Shown here: piece by piece, positions 1 to 7,547 of the stretch
Layout of the letters: each line of letters opens with the position of its first letter
How positions within the stretch are numbered: position 1 is the stretch's first letter
From: Opitutia bacterium
GTDB lineage: Bacteria; Verrucomicrobiota; Verrucomicrobiia; Opitutales; Seribacteraceae
Length of the DNA: 41,032 nt
NCBI GenBank assembly: GCA_018645725.1
Contig: JABGWD010000086.1
Span: forward strand, 1 to 41,032
Reading direction: 5' to 3'
The notes under the pieces: model-generated
The model's database searches: none
Seen by the model: only the letters and a program-made list of their open reading frames with translations
Told to the model about the DNA's origin: nothing
Made by a program: the position numbers and the translations under genes

Positions 1-177
1 AAGGGTCCGGTTGACGGCAAGCTTTTGGAAAGAAATTACAAGGAGAGGGTACGGAATTATTCCCCCACCAAGCTTGAGGGAATGAGTGAAGCCAGACGCG
101 AGCAAGCCATGAAAAAGAAGGATCGCCTGGAAGTTGCCTATGAATTTCTTCGGGAACGGGTCGATAAGCAAACTTGA
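1..177 (+). CDS. C-terminal end of an unidentified protein (5' truncated)
   Basis: Frame 1 is open from the window edge to a TGA at 175-177, leaving 58 residues that are strongly basic and predicted helical. The stretch YSPTKLEGMSEARREQA followed by a helix ending LEVAYEFLRE resembles the second half of a DnaJ-type J domain (HPDK loop, then a helix ending AY..L), but the HPD tripeptide would read SPT. That similarity is inference from pattern only. Real coding is supported by the uninterrupted frame, the charged composition and the fact that it ends just before yebC in the same direction. Function unknown. Confidence 0.55.
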   Translation, partial: KGPVDGKLLERNYKERVRNYSPTKLEGMSEARREQAMKKKDRLEVAYEFLRERVDKQT

Positions 178-210
178 CAAAAGCGCAGTTCCTTTTTTCC
201 CTTTTATTCA

Positions 211-963
211 ATGTCTGGACATAGCAAATGGGCGACCACGAAACGTCACAAAGCTGCCGTTGATGCCAAGCGCGGCAAGATATTCAGTGTTATCAGCAAA
301 GAAATTACCCTGGCTGCAAGAGATGGAGGCAAGGATCCCGAATTCAACCCCCGCCTTCGAACGCTCATTATCAAAGCCAAGCAGTCGAATATGCCTGCCG
401 ACAACATTGACCGTGCAGTCAAGAAGGGTACCGGTGAACTTGGTGGCATTACGATCGAGGAAATGCTCTACGAGGGGTATGGTCCCGGTGGGGTTGGTTT
501 GATTGTCGAGGTCACGACTGACAACAAGAACCGGTCCGCGTCCGAAATACGCAGTACTTTCTCCAAGGGAGGAGGTAACCTGGCGGGAGCGGGAGCCCTT
601 GCCTTTAACTTCAAGCGCAAGGGACAGTTTCTCTTGGCCAAGGACAAGATGGACGAGGACGCCTTGACCGAACTGGCGTTGGAAAATGATGCGGAGGACG
701 TCGTTGTGGAAAAAGAACATTACGAAGTGATTTGCGAGACCGGCCAGTACGACAAGCTTGCGGACGCATTCAGCAATGCGGACGTCAGTCCGGATTCCTC
801 GGAATTGGCTTACTTGCCGGAAAATTTGATTTCCGTGACGGCTGAAGACGTTGCCCGCAAGGTTCTCAAGCTTATCGAGAACCTTGAGGATCTTGAGGAC
901 GTCAAGGCGGTCCATGGCAATTATGACATAGACGAGGCTTTGCTCGAGGCCATTAACTCCTAG
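211..963 (+). CDS. yebC: YebC/PmpR/TACO1-family regulatory protein
   Basis: At 250 residues this is the normal length for the family. The N-terminus shows the family signature MSGHSKW followed by KRHKAAVDAKRGK, and further on KQSNMPADNIDRAVKKGTG and a GPGGVGLIVEV motif. Family members are cytoplasmic. They were described as DNA-binding regulators (PmpR) and, for the TACO1/YebC group, as translation factors that help ribosomes through difficult stretches such as polyproline. The ATG at 211 is the only sensible start because the signature begins at that methionine, although the bases before it are pyrimidine-rich with no Shine-Dalgarno. In many bacteria yebC sits beside ruvC; here it is followed after 41 bases by metXW. 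Confidence 0.95.
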   Translation: MSGHSKWATTKRHKAAVDAKRGKIFSVISKEITLAARDGGKDPEFNPRLRTLIIKAKQSNMPADNIDRAVKKGTGELGGITIEEMLYEGYGPGGVGLIVEVTTDNKNRSASEIRSTFSKGGGNLAGAGALAFNFKRKGQFLLAKDKMDEDALTELALENDAEDVVVEKEHYEVICETGQYDKLADAFSNADVSPDSSELAYLPENLISVTAEDVARKVLKLIENLEDLEDVKAVHGNYDIDEALLEAINS

Positions 964-975
964 TATTTTCTCGTT

Positions 976-988
976 GACCGACTCGGTC
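976..988. promoter_or_regulatory. 13-base inverted repeat between yebC and metXW
   Basis: GACCGACTCGGTC has six-base arms that pair perfectly around one central base. It lies in the 41-base gap, 16 bases before the metXW start codon. No T-run follows, so it is not an intrinsic terminator. An operator for the methionine gene is possible but unproven; such a short palindrome could also be chance. Confidence 0.25.
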
Positions 989-1004
989 GACCCCACAAGC
1001 AATA

Positions 1005-2807
1005 ATGAGCAAAGCAAGTGAAAGGGAGGACTACGTTTCCGGCTCCGGTCAAGTTGGAATCGTCAGTGAAAGGACTTATCGGCACGATGAGCCTTTTGAA
1101 ATGGAAAACGGTTCCCTTGAAAAGTTTCAACTTCGCTACGAGACTTACGGCAAACTCAATGAGAGTGGAACAAATGCCATCCTCATATGTCATGCCCTGA
1201 CGGGCGATCATCACGTTGCGGGGGTTTATTCCAAGGATGACCGTCAGCCAGGTTGGTGGAATCACGTCGTGGGCCCCGGCAAGGCTATCGATACGAATGA
1301 CTTCTTCGTAGTTTGTTCAAATTGCCTGGGCGCCTGCAAGGGTTCGACTGGGCCGGCGAGCGAAAACCCCGCTGCCCCCGGCAAGGCGTATGGAATGCTT
1401 TTCCCTGATTTGACCATCAAGGACATGGTTCGAGCCCAGAAGAGCCTGCTCGACTTTCTTGGTGCGGTCTCCCTTCATGCCGTCGTGGGTGGAAGCATGG
1501 GAGGGATGCAGGCATTGCAATGGATCGTTGAATTTCCCGGTTTCGTGAAGAAGGCCCTCATCATTGCAGCCACTGCCCGGCACAATGCCCAAACCATTGC
1601 CTTTAACGAAGTCGGCCGACGTTCGATATGCGGAGACCGGGATTGGAAGTCGGGGGAATACCTGGACGGCGAAGGTCCTCGCGAAGGTTTGGCGGTAGCT
1701 CGCATGATGGCTCACATAACCTATCTTTCCGATGAGGGAATGGAGGAAAGGTTCGGTCGGGAAATAGGCGCATCCAAGGATAAGAACTTTGAATTCAGCG
1801 TCGAAAGCTACCTGGATTACCAAGGAAACAAGTTTGTGGACCGTTTCGATGCGAACACCTACCTCAAGTTGACCAGAGCGCTCGACCGGTTCGATCTTGT
1901 CGGGAAGGATGGACTGGATGATTCGCTCAAGGAAGTTTCCGCGAGGGTACTCGTAGTCGCCTTTACGAGCGACTGGCTTTACACCCCTGCCCAAAACAAA
2001 TTGATCGTCGAGTCTCTTCATAGGCTCGGGAAGGAAGGTTCCTATCTCGAAATCGATCATAAGCACGGGCATGATTCTTTCTTGATCAAGTCGAAGGCAT
2101 TCCTGCGGTCCGTCCGCGTTTTTCTCAAGGGGGTTGACGAAGAGGAGAAGGAAGAGCAGAACGTCGATCGCTTTCGGAAGGTTGAGAATCGATACGAGGT
2201 TAAGAAAGAAGCGGATTTCAAGGTCATTGACAATTGGGTTCAACCCGGTGAAAGCGTGTTGGATCTGGGTTGCGGTCGCGGCATCCTGCTTGAATACCTC
2301 AGGGATACCAAGCAGGTTCGCGGGTTGGGGGTGGATTATGATCAAGGCAAGGCAACCTCTTCCATCGCTCGGGGTGTAGCTGTTTATCAGGAGGATATTC
2401 GAAGGGCCTTGGAAAACTTGGGAGATCAATCCTTTGACTGGGTCATATTCTCACGCATGATCGACGAGCTTCCTCAACCTGGTGACGTACTGCTGGAAGC
2501 TCTTCGGGTGGGCAAGCGGGTTGCCTTGAGCTTCGTCAACCACGGGTACTGGAGAAACCGACTGCATTTCCTTGGAAAAGGAATGAAAATAAAGAACGAC
2601 GTTTATCCGGACCATTGGGAGCAAAGTGGTCTCAGGAACCACTTTTCGATTTCCGAATTCGAAAGCTTTTGCTGGAAACACCGAGTTGGCCCGAATGCAT
2701 TCGAGGTGGGCCGCAAGATCTACCATCAAGGTGACTGGGCGAAGACCTGCTCTCTCTGGCCAAACTTGCGGGCGGGATTGGCGATCTACGAATTGGCCCG
2801 AAAATAA
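1005..2807 (+). CDS. metX: Fused homoserine O-acyltransferase (MetX) and MetW-type methyltransferase-fold protein
   Basis: Two proteins lie in one 600-residue frame. Residues about 15-375 are an alpha/beta-hydrolase of the MetX family, which acylates homoserine (usually from acetyl-CoA) at the start of methionine synthesis. The nucleophile Ser164 sits in GGSMGG, the acid is probably Asp323 (TSDW) and the base His356 (GHD); CHALTGDHH and SNCLGACKGSTGPAS are family signatures. After a charged linker (about 378-395, rich in E and K), residues about 396-598 match MetW: the SAM-binding-like loop LDLGCGRG, then SFDWVIFSRM, and VNHGYWRNR in place of the usual PNFGHWRVR. In proteobacteria metX and metW are usually separate neighbouring genes, with MetW thought to assist MetX. 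No stop or frameshift separates the halves. Whether the acyl donor is acetyl- or succinyl-CoA cannot be read with certainty. Confidence 0.93.
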   Translation: MSKASEREDYVSGSGQVGIVSERTYRHDEPFEMENGSLEKFQLRYETYGKLNESGTNAILICHALTGDHHVAGVYSKDDRQPGWWNHVVGPGKAIDTNDFFVVCSNCLGACKGSTGPASENPAAPGKAYGMLFPDLTIKDMVRAQKSLLDFLGAVSLHAVVGGSMGGMQALQWIVEFPGFVKKALIIAATARHNAQTIAFNEVGRRSICGDRDWKSGEYLDGEGPREGLAVARMMAHITYLSDEGMEERFGREIGASKDKNFEFSVESYLDYQGNKFVDRFDANTYLKLTRALDRFDLVGKDGLDDSLKEVSARVLVVAFTSDWLYTPAQNKLIVESLHRLGKEGSYLEIDHKHGHDSFLIKSKAFLRSVRVFLKGVDEEEKEEQNVDRFRKVENRYEVKKEADFKVIDNWVQPGESVLDLGCGRGILLEYLRDTKQVRGLGVDYDQGKATSSIARGVAVYQEDIRRALENLGDQSFDWVIFSRMIDELPQPGDVLLEALRVGKRVALSFVNHGYWRNRLHFLGKGMKIKNDVYPDHWEQSGLRNHFSISEFESFCWKHRVGPNAFEVGRKIYHQGDWAKTCSLWPNLRAGLAIYELARK

Positions 2808-2817
2808 GAAGCCGGTT

Positions 2818-3744
2818 TTATCTCTTGCCCCGGTTCCACCGAAGGGCGGAGCACCAACCCCAAGTCAACCCCACGACCAAACCGCCCGTATGCGCCCAAT
2901 TTGCTATGTTTCCAAGCCAACCAAGCCAGCAAACCACAAAAAAACCAAGCATGATAAGCTCGTTTGCTTGATCAATGCCGAAACCATCTCCTGGGTCGAC
3001 TTTTGATTTTATGAAGACATATCCGAAAAGGCCGTAGACTACGCCCGACATCCCTCCGAAATTGAATCCCGCGAAAGCAAATTGGACAAGGTTGGAAACA
3101 GCGGCAATGATAAGCACGAAGGTCAGAAAGAATTTGCCTCCCTTTCTATTTTCAATCTGCCCCCCCAAGCTGAAAAGCCAAAACATATTGAAGAGAATGT
3201 GAAAAAACCCGAAGTGAAGAAAAATAGGTGTGACAACCCTCCAAATTTGTCCGGATAGCAATTCGCTTCCGTCGTTACTTTCCGAAATCAGCAATCCCCT
3301 TGTTATTTTATCGCCGAGAGAATCGAAAAGTTCGACCGGTAATCCAAGAAGTGTGAAAACCGAGGACAGGAGCGAAGGCAAGTAGACGCACGATGCGGTT
3401 AAAATCAAGGCAAAGGTTACGGTTCCCAATCGTCCGTTCTGAGCAACCCATCTATCCCTCACCTTATGTTCCTTGTACCGGGATTTCCGGAAGAGCGGTT
3501 CTTCGCCCTCTTCGGAATCATTGGGTTTGCGATCAGGTGTCGAGGAGAGGAATTTCGGGTCGTCGGGGTTGAGGTCGAAGTTTTCAAAAGCCGAAGAGGC
3601 GAAGTCAACGCTTTCCTCCTCCTCTACCCACAAGATCCATGACTCATCTTCATTCTCCAGAGAGGAGTCGATTTTGTTTTCCTTCAGGTAGTTCCAAAAA
3701 CGGAGAGCTTTTTTCTCCTCCTCGAATTCGCATATTTTGCGCAT
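2818..3744 (-). CDS. GlpG-like rhomboid intramembrane serine protease
   Basis: 308 residues. The catalytic dyad is Ser233 in GGMSGVVYGL and His285 in NWAHTGG; His182 and Asn186 (HILFN) match the oxyanion-side residues of E. coli GlpG. About six hydrophobic segments follow residue 108, as expected for a bacterial rhomboid. Residues 1-55 look like the small cytosolic domain of GlpG, followed by an acidic, probably unstructured linker (about 55-95). Rhomboids cut membrane proteins within or next to a transmembrane helix; the substrate is unknown. The start codon lies one base after the stop codon of the site-2 protease gene, so the two are surely translated from one transcript. It converges on metXW with a 10-base gap and no visible terminator. 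Confidence 0.92.
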   Translation of the reverse strand: MRKICEFEEEKKALRFWNYLKENKIDSSLENEDESWILWVEEEESVDFASSAFENFDLNPDDPKFLSSTPDRKPNDSEEGEEPLFRKSRYKEHKVRDRWVAQNGRLGTVTFALILTASCVYLPSLLSSVFTLLGLPVELFDSLGDKITRGLLISESNDGSELLSGQIWRVVTPIFLHFGFFHILFNMFWLFSLGGQIENRKGGKFFLTFVLIIAAVSNLVQFAFAGFNFGGMSGVVYGLFGYVFIKSKVDPGDGFGIDQANELIMLGFFVVCWLGWLGNIANWAHTGGLVVGLTWGWCSALRWNRGKR

Positions 3745-3745
3745 T

Positions 3746-4441
3746 TCAATTCAAGGTAATGGACGATTCTCCTTGGGTCAATCCCTCGAAGATCCCAAAG
3801 AAAAGGCCGCTGCTTGAGCCCACCATAAATTGCAAGAACAGCTGAAATTGTGGGATATTGATCAAAACTATCAAAATCAAAAATCCGTATTTGGCCAAAT
3901 TGCGGTAGGTTTCCTCTTTCATCTTGATTGCGTGTTTGAGGAAATGAGATCCGTCCAAAGGAGGAACCGGCAGGAGGTTGAAAACGAACAGCACGCAATT
4001 TAACAATACGATGATCATATAGAGTTCCTCAGCGCTTTGGTTAAGTGGTAAAAACGAAGCCCATGTTGCAAAGAACAGAGTGGCCACCAGAGCAATGAGC
4101 AGATTGGAAAGCGGACCCGCAATGGTGATGATTAGGTCGTCCCGCCTGCGGGTCTTGGGGTTGGGGAGGGAAATTCGAACCGGTTTCCCCCAACCTATGA
4201 TCGCAATTCCCGGCGAAAGGAAGATCATGATCAGGGGAATGAGTATGGTTCCGACCGGATCTATGTGGGCTCGCGGATCAAGGGTGACCCTTCCCTCGGC
4301 TCGCGGAAGGGGATCCCCGAGCTTGTCCGCAGCAAAGGCATGAGCCCATTCGTGAATGGAGATACTGGCTATCAGCACAAGAAACAAAATGACCTTGAAC
4401 TCGAAGGTGTCCGTGGCGCAGAGGATGAGGACGTCGTTCAT
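3746..4441 (-). CDS. Site-2 protease family (M50) membrane metalloprotease
   Basis: 231 residues, mostly membrane-embedded. The zinc site is HEWAH at residues 30-34 in the first hydrophobic helix, and the third ligand is Asp163 in NLLPVPPLDGS, the classic second M50 motif. No PDZ domain is visible, so it belongs to the short, Rv-like or archaeal-like M50 group rather than to RseP. Such enzymes hydrolyse peptide bonds within membrane helices, often as the second cut in a signalling cascade. It is 15 bases downstream of the exported TPR gene and one base upstream of the rhomboid gene. The pairing suggests a shared proteolytic role, but that is inference; short M50 proteins are also common orphans. 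Confidence 0.92.
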   Translation of the reverse strand: MNDVLILCATDTFEFKVILFLVLIASISIHEWAHAFAADKLGDPLPRAEGRVTLDPRAHIDPVGTILIPLIMIFLSPGIAIIGWGKPVRISLPNPKTRRRDDLIITIAGPLSNLLIALVATLFFATWASFLPLNQSAEELYMIIVLLNCVLFVFNLLPVPPLDGSHFLKHAIKMKEETYRNLAKYGFLILIVLINIPQFQLFLQFMVGSSSGLFFGIFEGLTQGESSITLN

Positions 4442-4456
4442 GTAAAAGCCCTTCGG

Positions 4457-5587
4457 TTATCTCAATGAGTCCTTCTCCCTGTCAGGAGCTGACTGATTCG
4501 GGCTTCGTTGAGACAAATCGATTATAATTTTGTTCTCCTCGTCAAACCGGGCCTTGATTGCATCCGCCTTTAGTTCGGAAAGCATTTTTTCCTCCTTGAT
4601 CCGACCGGTCAGCAAGCGGAGGCGTTTCAAGTGGGGATCGTCCGGGATAAAAAAGCGATGGTTGATTTCAATCCTGCTTTGCTTCTTTTGGTCTTGTCTT
4701 GTTTTTTTATTCTCCTTCGGCTTGCGTTTGACTTGGTGAAGGAGGGATTTCTTTGCCGAATCGAGTGCCTTGGAAGAAACTGATTCAATTAGTGAGACAG
4801 CATCGGATTGCCGGTTGAGTTCCAAGAGAATACGAGCCTTGCAGAGATTGAAATAGTCATTTTCCGCCTTCGATCTGTCAGGGAATTTGCGGACCAATTC
4901 GTTCCATGTCCGCAAGGCGAATTCTTTACTGGAGTCAGGGTAGTCAAAGAAGCTTTGGGCGAATCTCAATTGATAATCGAAGTTCGAGGGGGAAAGCTTG
5001 GCCGCTTGTTTGAAAGACTTGTGCATGAATGCCCTCACCGATTCCTTCGTCATAATCCCTTCACGGGCCAAATCATCTTCGAAAAGGAAAAGAAAATTTC
5101 CCAAGTGGTAGTGGTAGTCGGCTTGTCCGGGAGCCAGCTCAATCGTCATGATCAGGAAAGGAAAGGCATCAATCGGTCGACCTTCCTCTATGAGGTAGTT
5201 TGCCAATTGTTGTTTTACGACGGCCAGTTTGGGGTTGATTGAATCCGCTTCCAAAAAGTATCCGACGGCATGTTGCTCCTGTCCGACCCGGCGAAGGAAT
5301 TTGCCGTAAAGAATGAGGGCGTTCGTATCTTTCGGGTTGGCCCCGAGGTACGCATCGTAGTCGGCGACGATTTCCTGGGCTTTCCTTGTGAGTTCCGGAT
5401 CGTTTCTTTCTGAGGATCTATCCGGGAATTGAAAGAAACGGGCTTGCTTGTCCAAGATGCGGTTGAGAGCCAGACTGGACAGGGTGATTCCTTCCCGGGC
5501 AGGAGGAGGTTCGGCTTCGGCGAACGCATTCCCGGAAACGAAGGCAGATGTCAAAAGGCAAAGCGTGGTATGAAAACAAGCGCGCAT
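4457..5587 (-). CDS. Exported TPR-repeat protein
   Basis: 376 residues. The N-terminus has a typical Sec signal peptide (MRACFHTTLCLLTSAFVSG, cleavage likely after NAFA). Residues about 60-220 contain TPR-type helical pairs, for example DTNALILYGKFLRRVGQEQH, then PKLAVVKQQLANYLIEEGRP and QADYHYHLGNFLF. The C-terminal third is very rich in lysine and glutamate (about 300-376) and probably coiled or disordered. TPR proteins act as scaffolds for protein contacts in the periplasm; a specific partner is not visible. It leads a three-gene minus-strand operon with the site-2 protease and the rhomboid, and may present or regulate substrates for them (inference). Its start is only 77 bases from the divergent Sel1 gene, so the promoters share this gap. 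Confidence 0.82.
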   Translation of the reverse strand: MRACFHTTLCLLTSAFVSGNAFAEAEPPPAREGITLSSLALNRILDKQARFFQFPDRSSERNDPELTRKAQEIVADYDAYLGANPKDTNALILYGKFLRRVGQEQHAVGYFLEADSINPKLAVVKQQLANYLIEEGRPIDAFPFLIMTIELAPGQADYHYHLGNFLFLFEDDLAREGIMTKESVRAFMHKSFKQAAKLSPSNFDYQLRFAQSFFDYPDSSKEFALRTWNELVRKFPDRSKAENDYFNLCKARILLELNRQSDAVSLIESVSSKALDSAKKSLLHQVKRKPKENKKTRQDQKKQSRIEINHRFFIPDDPHLKRLRLLTGRIKEEKMLSELKADAIKARFDEENKIIIDLSQRSPNQSAPDREKDSLR

Positions 5588-5663
5588 GAGAGTTTTGATT
5601 ATCTCCGATCAATCGATCGTTTTCAAGCTTGGAAGAGTCTCTGAAAAAAGTAATTCTTATGCC

Positions 5664-6830
5664 ATGTCCATTTTCTACAAAAGCTTGTTTCTTGTATTTC
5701 TTCTTCAATTTGCCGGAGTCACCACGGTGGTGTGTGGCGCCGAACGCTGGTCGCCCAAAATTACTTATGGAGAAATCGTATCGAAAGCTCAGGCGGGCAG
5801 CCCTTACTTTCAGGGGCTTTTGGGGATTTACCTCAGATCAGGGGAAGCCGGTTCCAAGGTTGACGTCAAGCTCGCGAAACAATGGTCCGAGTCCGCGCAT
5901 CGCAAAGGTCACCCCTTTGGTTCCTATAACTTGGCTAACCTGGCAATGCTGGATGGTGATTTTGAGGTAGCGACCAGGATGTATCAAGATGCTGCCCTGT
6001 TGTTGCAAAGACAAGCATCGGAAGGCGACCCTGTGGCCATGTACTGCATGGGTGAAATTGACTTTCAGGTTATTCCCACCAACGTAGTCCGAGCCCTTGG
6101 CTTGTTCAAAAGGTCAGCGGAATCAGGCTATCCTCAGGCTCAGGCGACAATAGGAGCTCTTTACCTCAAGGGCTTGCCGGGACTTTTGGAAAAAGATACC
6201 AAGCAGGGAATAAGCATGTTGTCCAAGGCCGTGATCGCAAAATCCCTTACCGCTCGGTTCAATCTCGGAATGGCCTATTACAATGGCGATGGTGTGCCAA
6301 AAGACGTGGTGAAGGCTTCACAATGGCTGAAGCTTGCCGCACGGCAAAATTTTTCCGAGGCCAAATACTCATTGGGGCTTTTGCTTATTGATGGAGAAGG
6401 CGGGATTCGCAAAAACACCACCGAAGGGCTTTCCCTGTTGCGTCAAGCTGCTGACCAAAATCACCAGTTGGCCCGTGAATATCTTCGAAAAAGGGAGGGA
6501 GTGGAACCTTCCGGAGTGAAACAGGGTTCCGTCGTGCCTCCCCCTGCATTTTCCAATTCTTTCAAGACTGACGAAGAGGTTCTTGATGAGGCCAGGGGAT
6601 ACTACACGGGAGTGGGATTCCCTCAGGATTACGCCCGGGCCTACGAACTGTTTTTGCCATTGGCCAAGGGGGGGAATCCTGTTGCCGCTCGTTTTGTCGG
6701 GTTGATGGTCTTAACGGGAAAAGGGACGAAAAGAGACCCGTCCGTTGCCAAGGAATGGCTGAGCGTTTCCGCGCAAAAAGGTGATAAGACCGCCAAGCGA
6801 TTGCTAGACAGCTACAAATCGTTGTTCTAG
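5664..6830 (+). CDS. Secreted Sel1-repeat protein
   Basis: From the ATG at 5664 the 388-residue product begins with a clean signal peptide (MSIFYKSLFLVFLLQFAG, cleavage near VVCGA). An in-frame ATG at 5586 would put a polar stretch ahead of the signal and overlap the divergent TPR start, so I reject it. The rest is a run of about six or seven Sel1-like repeats of roughly 36 residues with the usual A..LG..Y..G.GV..D..KA..W...AA pattern, for example ARFNLGMAYYNGDGVPKD. A proline-rich linker near residue 270-285 separates a final two-repeat block. Sel1 proteins are adaptor scaffolds; the target is unknown. The divergent neighbour is also a helical-repeat protein. Confidence 0.85.
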   Translation: MSIFYKSLFLVFLLQFAGVTTVVCGAERWSPKITYGEIVSKAQAGSPYFQGLLGIYLRSGEAGSKVDVKLAKQWSESAHRKGHPFGSYNLANLAMLDGDFEVATRMYQDAALLLQRQASEGDPVAMYCMGEIDFQVIPTNVVRALGLFKRSAESGYPQAQATIGALYLKGLPGLLEKDTKQGISMLSKAVIAKSLTARFNLGMAYYNGDGVPKDVVKASQWLKLAARQNFSEAKYSLGLLLIDGEGGIRKNTTEGLSLLRQAADQNHQLAREYLRKREGVEPSGVKQGSVVPPPAFSNSFKTDEEVLDEARGYYTGVGFPQDYARAYELFLPLAKGGNPVAARFVGLMVLTGKGTKRDPSVAKEWLSVSAQKGDKTAKRLLDSYKSLF

Positions 6831-7030
6831 GTTGTTTTTAAATACGGTTTCAGGGAGACGTTTGGTCTCATGGTCCCCTTGCCTAGACGCTTGTTGCGCC
6901 AAAATGACCCACTATTCTTTTTTATTGTTTCCGTTAAGCCTTGGACTACAGTACTTAGAGAAAAACAAATGTCGGCACGAAAGTAGCATTATCTAGTTTG
7001 AGCACTAGCAATACTTAATCAAAAAGAACC
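6831..7030. other. Intergenic leader region of the hsp20 gene
   Basis: Two hundred bases between the Sel1 and Hsp20 genes. A five-base-pair hairpin (GAGAC / GTCTC, 6855-6869) lies near the left end but has no T-run. I looked for a CIRCE element (TTAGCACTC, nine bases, GAGTGCTAA) and found none. No convincing sigma-70 pair stands out, so the heat-shock control of the next gene cannot be assigned from sequence. Confidence 0.4.
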
Positions 7031-7456
7031 ATGAAAATAAATAAAACATACCAAGCTTATCCATTCGCGCTGACCGTTGGGTCGTTGTTGAATGCGATGG
7101 ATTCAAAATGGCAGAGGGATCAAAACCCAAAAGATTTCGATACGTCCGGCCCGGAACAATTCTCGGATTTCAGGGTTTCGGAAAGTGGCGAGTCATATGA
7201 AGTGAAGTACCTTCTTCCGGGATTCGGAAAAAATGACGTTTCCGTTACCTTGAAAGATTCTGAAATTACGGTGAAGGCTTCGATTGAGGACTCAAAACAT
7301 GATCTTGCATTCGGTGGGAAAGATTATTCCCGGGTTTTGGAAATTCCCGAATCTTGCGACAAGGGCAAGGTCACTGCTAAACTCGACAACGGAATTTTGA
7401 GAGTCGTTTTACCCAAGCGCAAAGCAGTGAAGCCAATCGAAGTAAAAATAAGTTAA
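7031..7456 (+). CDS. Small heat shock protein, Hsp20/alpha-crystallin family
   Basis: 141 residues, a usual size. The alpha-crystallin domain spans about residues 50-141: YEVKYLLPGFGKNDVSVTL is the first strand pair, EITVKA the next, and KLDNGILRVVLPKR is the conserved end motif (A.xxx-GIL-V-LPK). Hsp20 proteins are ATP-independent holdases that keep unfolding proteins soluble in the cytoplasm. A recognisable I-x-I tail is replaced by IEVKIS. The gene stands alone: a 200-base leader precedes it and a strong terminator follows 22 bases after its stop, so it is a single-gene transcript, consistent with stress-specific control. Confidence 0.93.
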   Translation: MKINKTYQAYPFALTVGSLLNAMDSKWQRDQNPKDFDTSGPEQFSDFRVSESGESYEVKYLLPGFGKNDVSVTLKDSEITVKASIEDSKHDLAFGGKDYSRVLEIPESCDKGKVTAKLDNGILRVVLPKRKAVKPIEVKIS

Positions 7457-7478
7457 TTCCCTCAAAACCCAAGAACGG

Positions 7479-7509
7479 AAAGGCCGCATTTGCGGCCTTT
7501 CTTGTTTTT
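7479..7509 (+). terminator. Intrinsic terminator after hsp20
   Basis: A perfect nine-base-pair stem (AAAGGCCGC / GCGGCCTTT) closes a four-base ATTT loop, followed by CTTGTTTTT. It lies 22 bases after the Hsp20 stop codon and before the helicase gene. This is the clearest rho-independent terminator in the window. Confidence 0.93.
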
Positions 7510-7547
7510 GATTGAAAATTGGGTCAAGTCTTCGAATCCTAGGAGTG

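Noticed and set aside
1317-2429. A 370-codon open frame on the minus strand
   Set aside because: It lies wholly inside metXW, which has full family motifs; the minus frame has none and arises from codon bias.
6870-6986. A 38-codon plus-strand frame in the hsp20 leader
   Set aside because: No binding site, no similarity and too short to judge; treated as intergenic.
6987-7030. Possible CIRCE heat-shock operator before hsp20
   Set aside because: A GAGCACTA stretch is present, but the nine-base arms TTAGCACTC and GAGTGCTAA are not.
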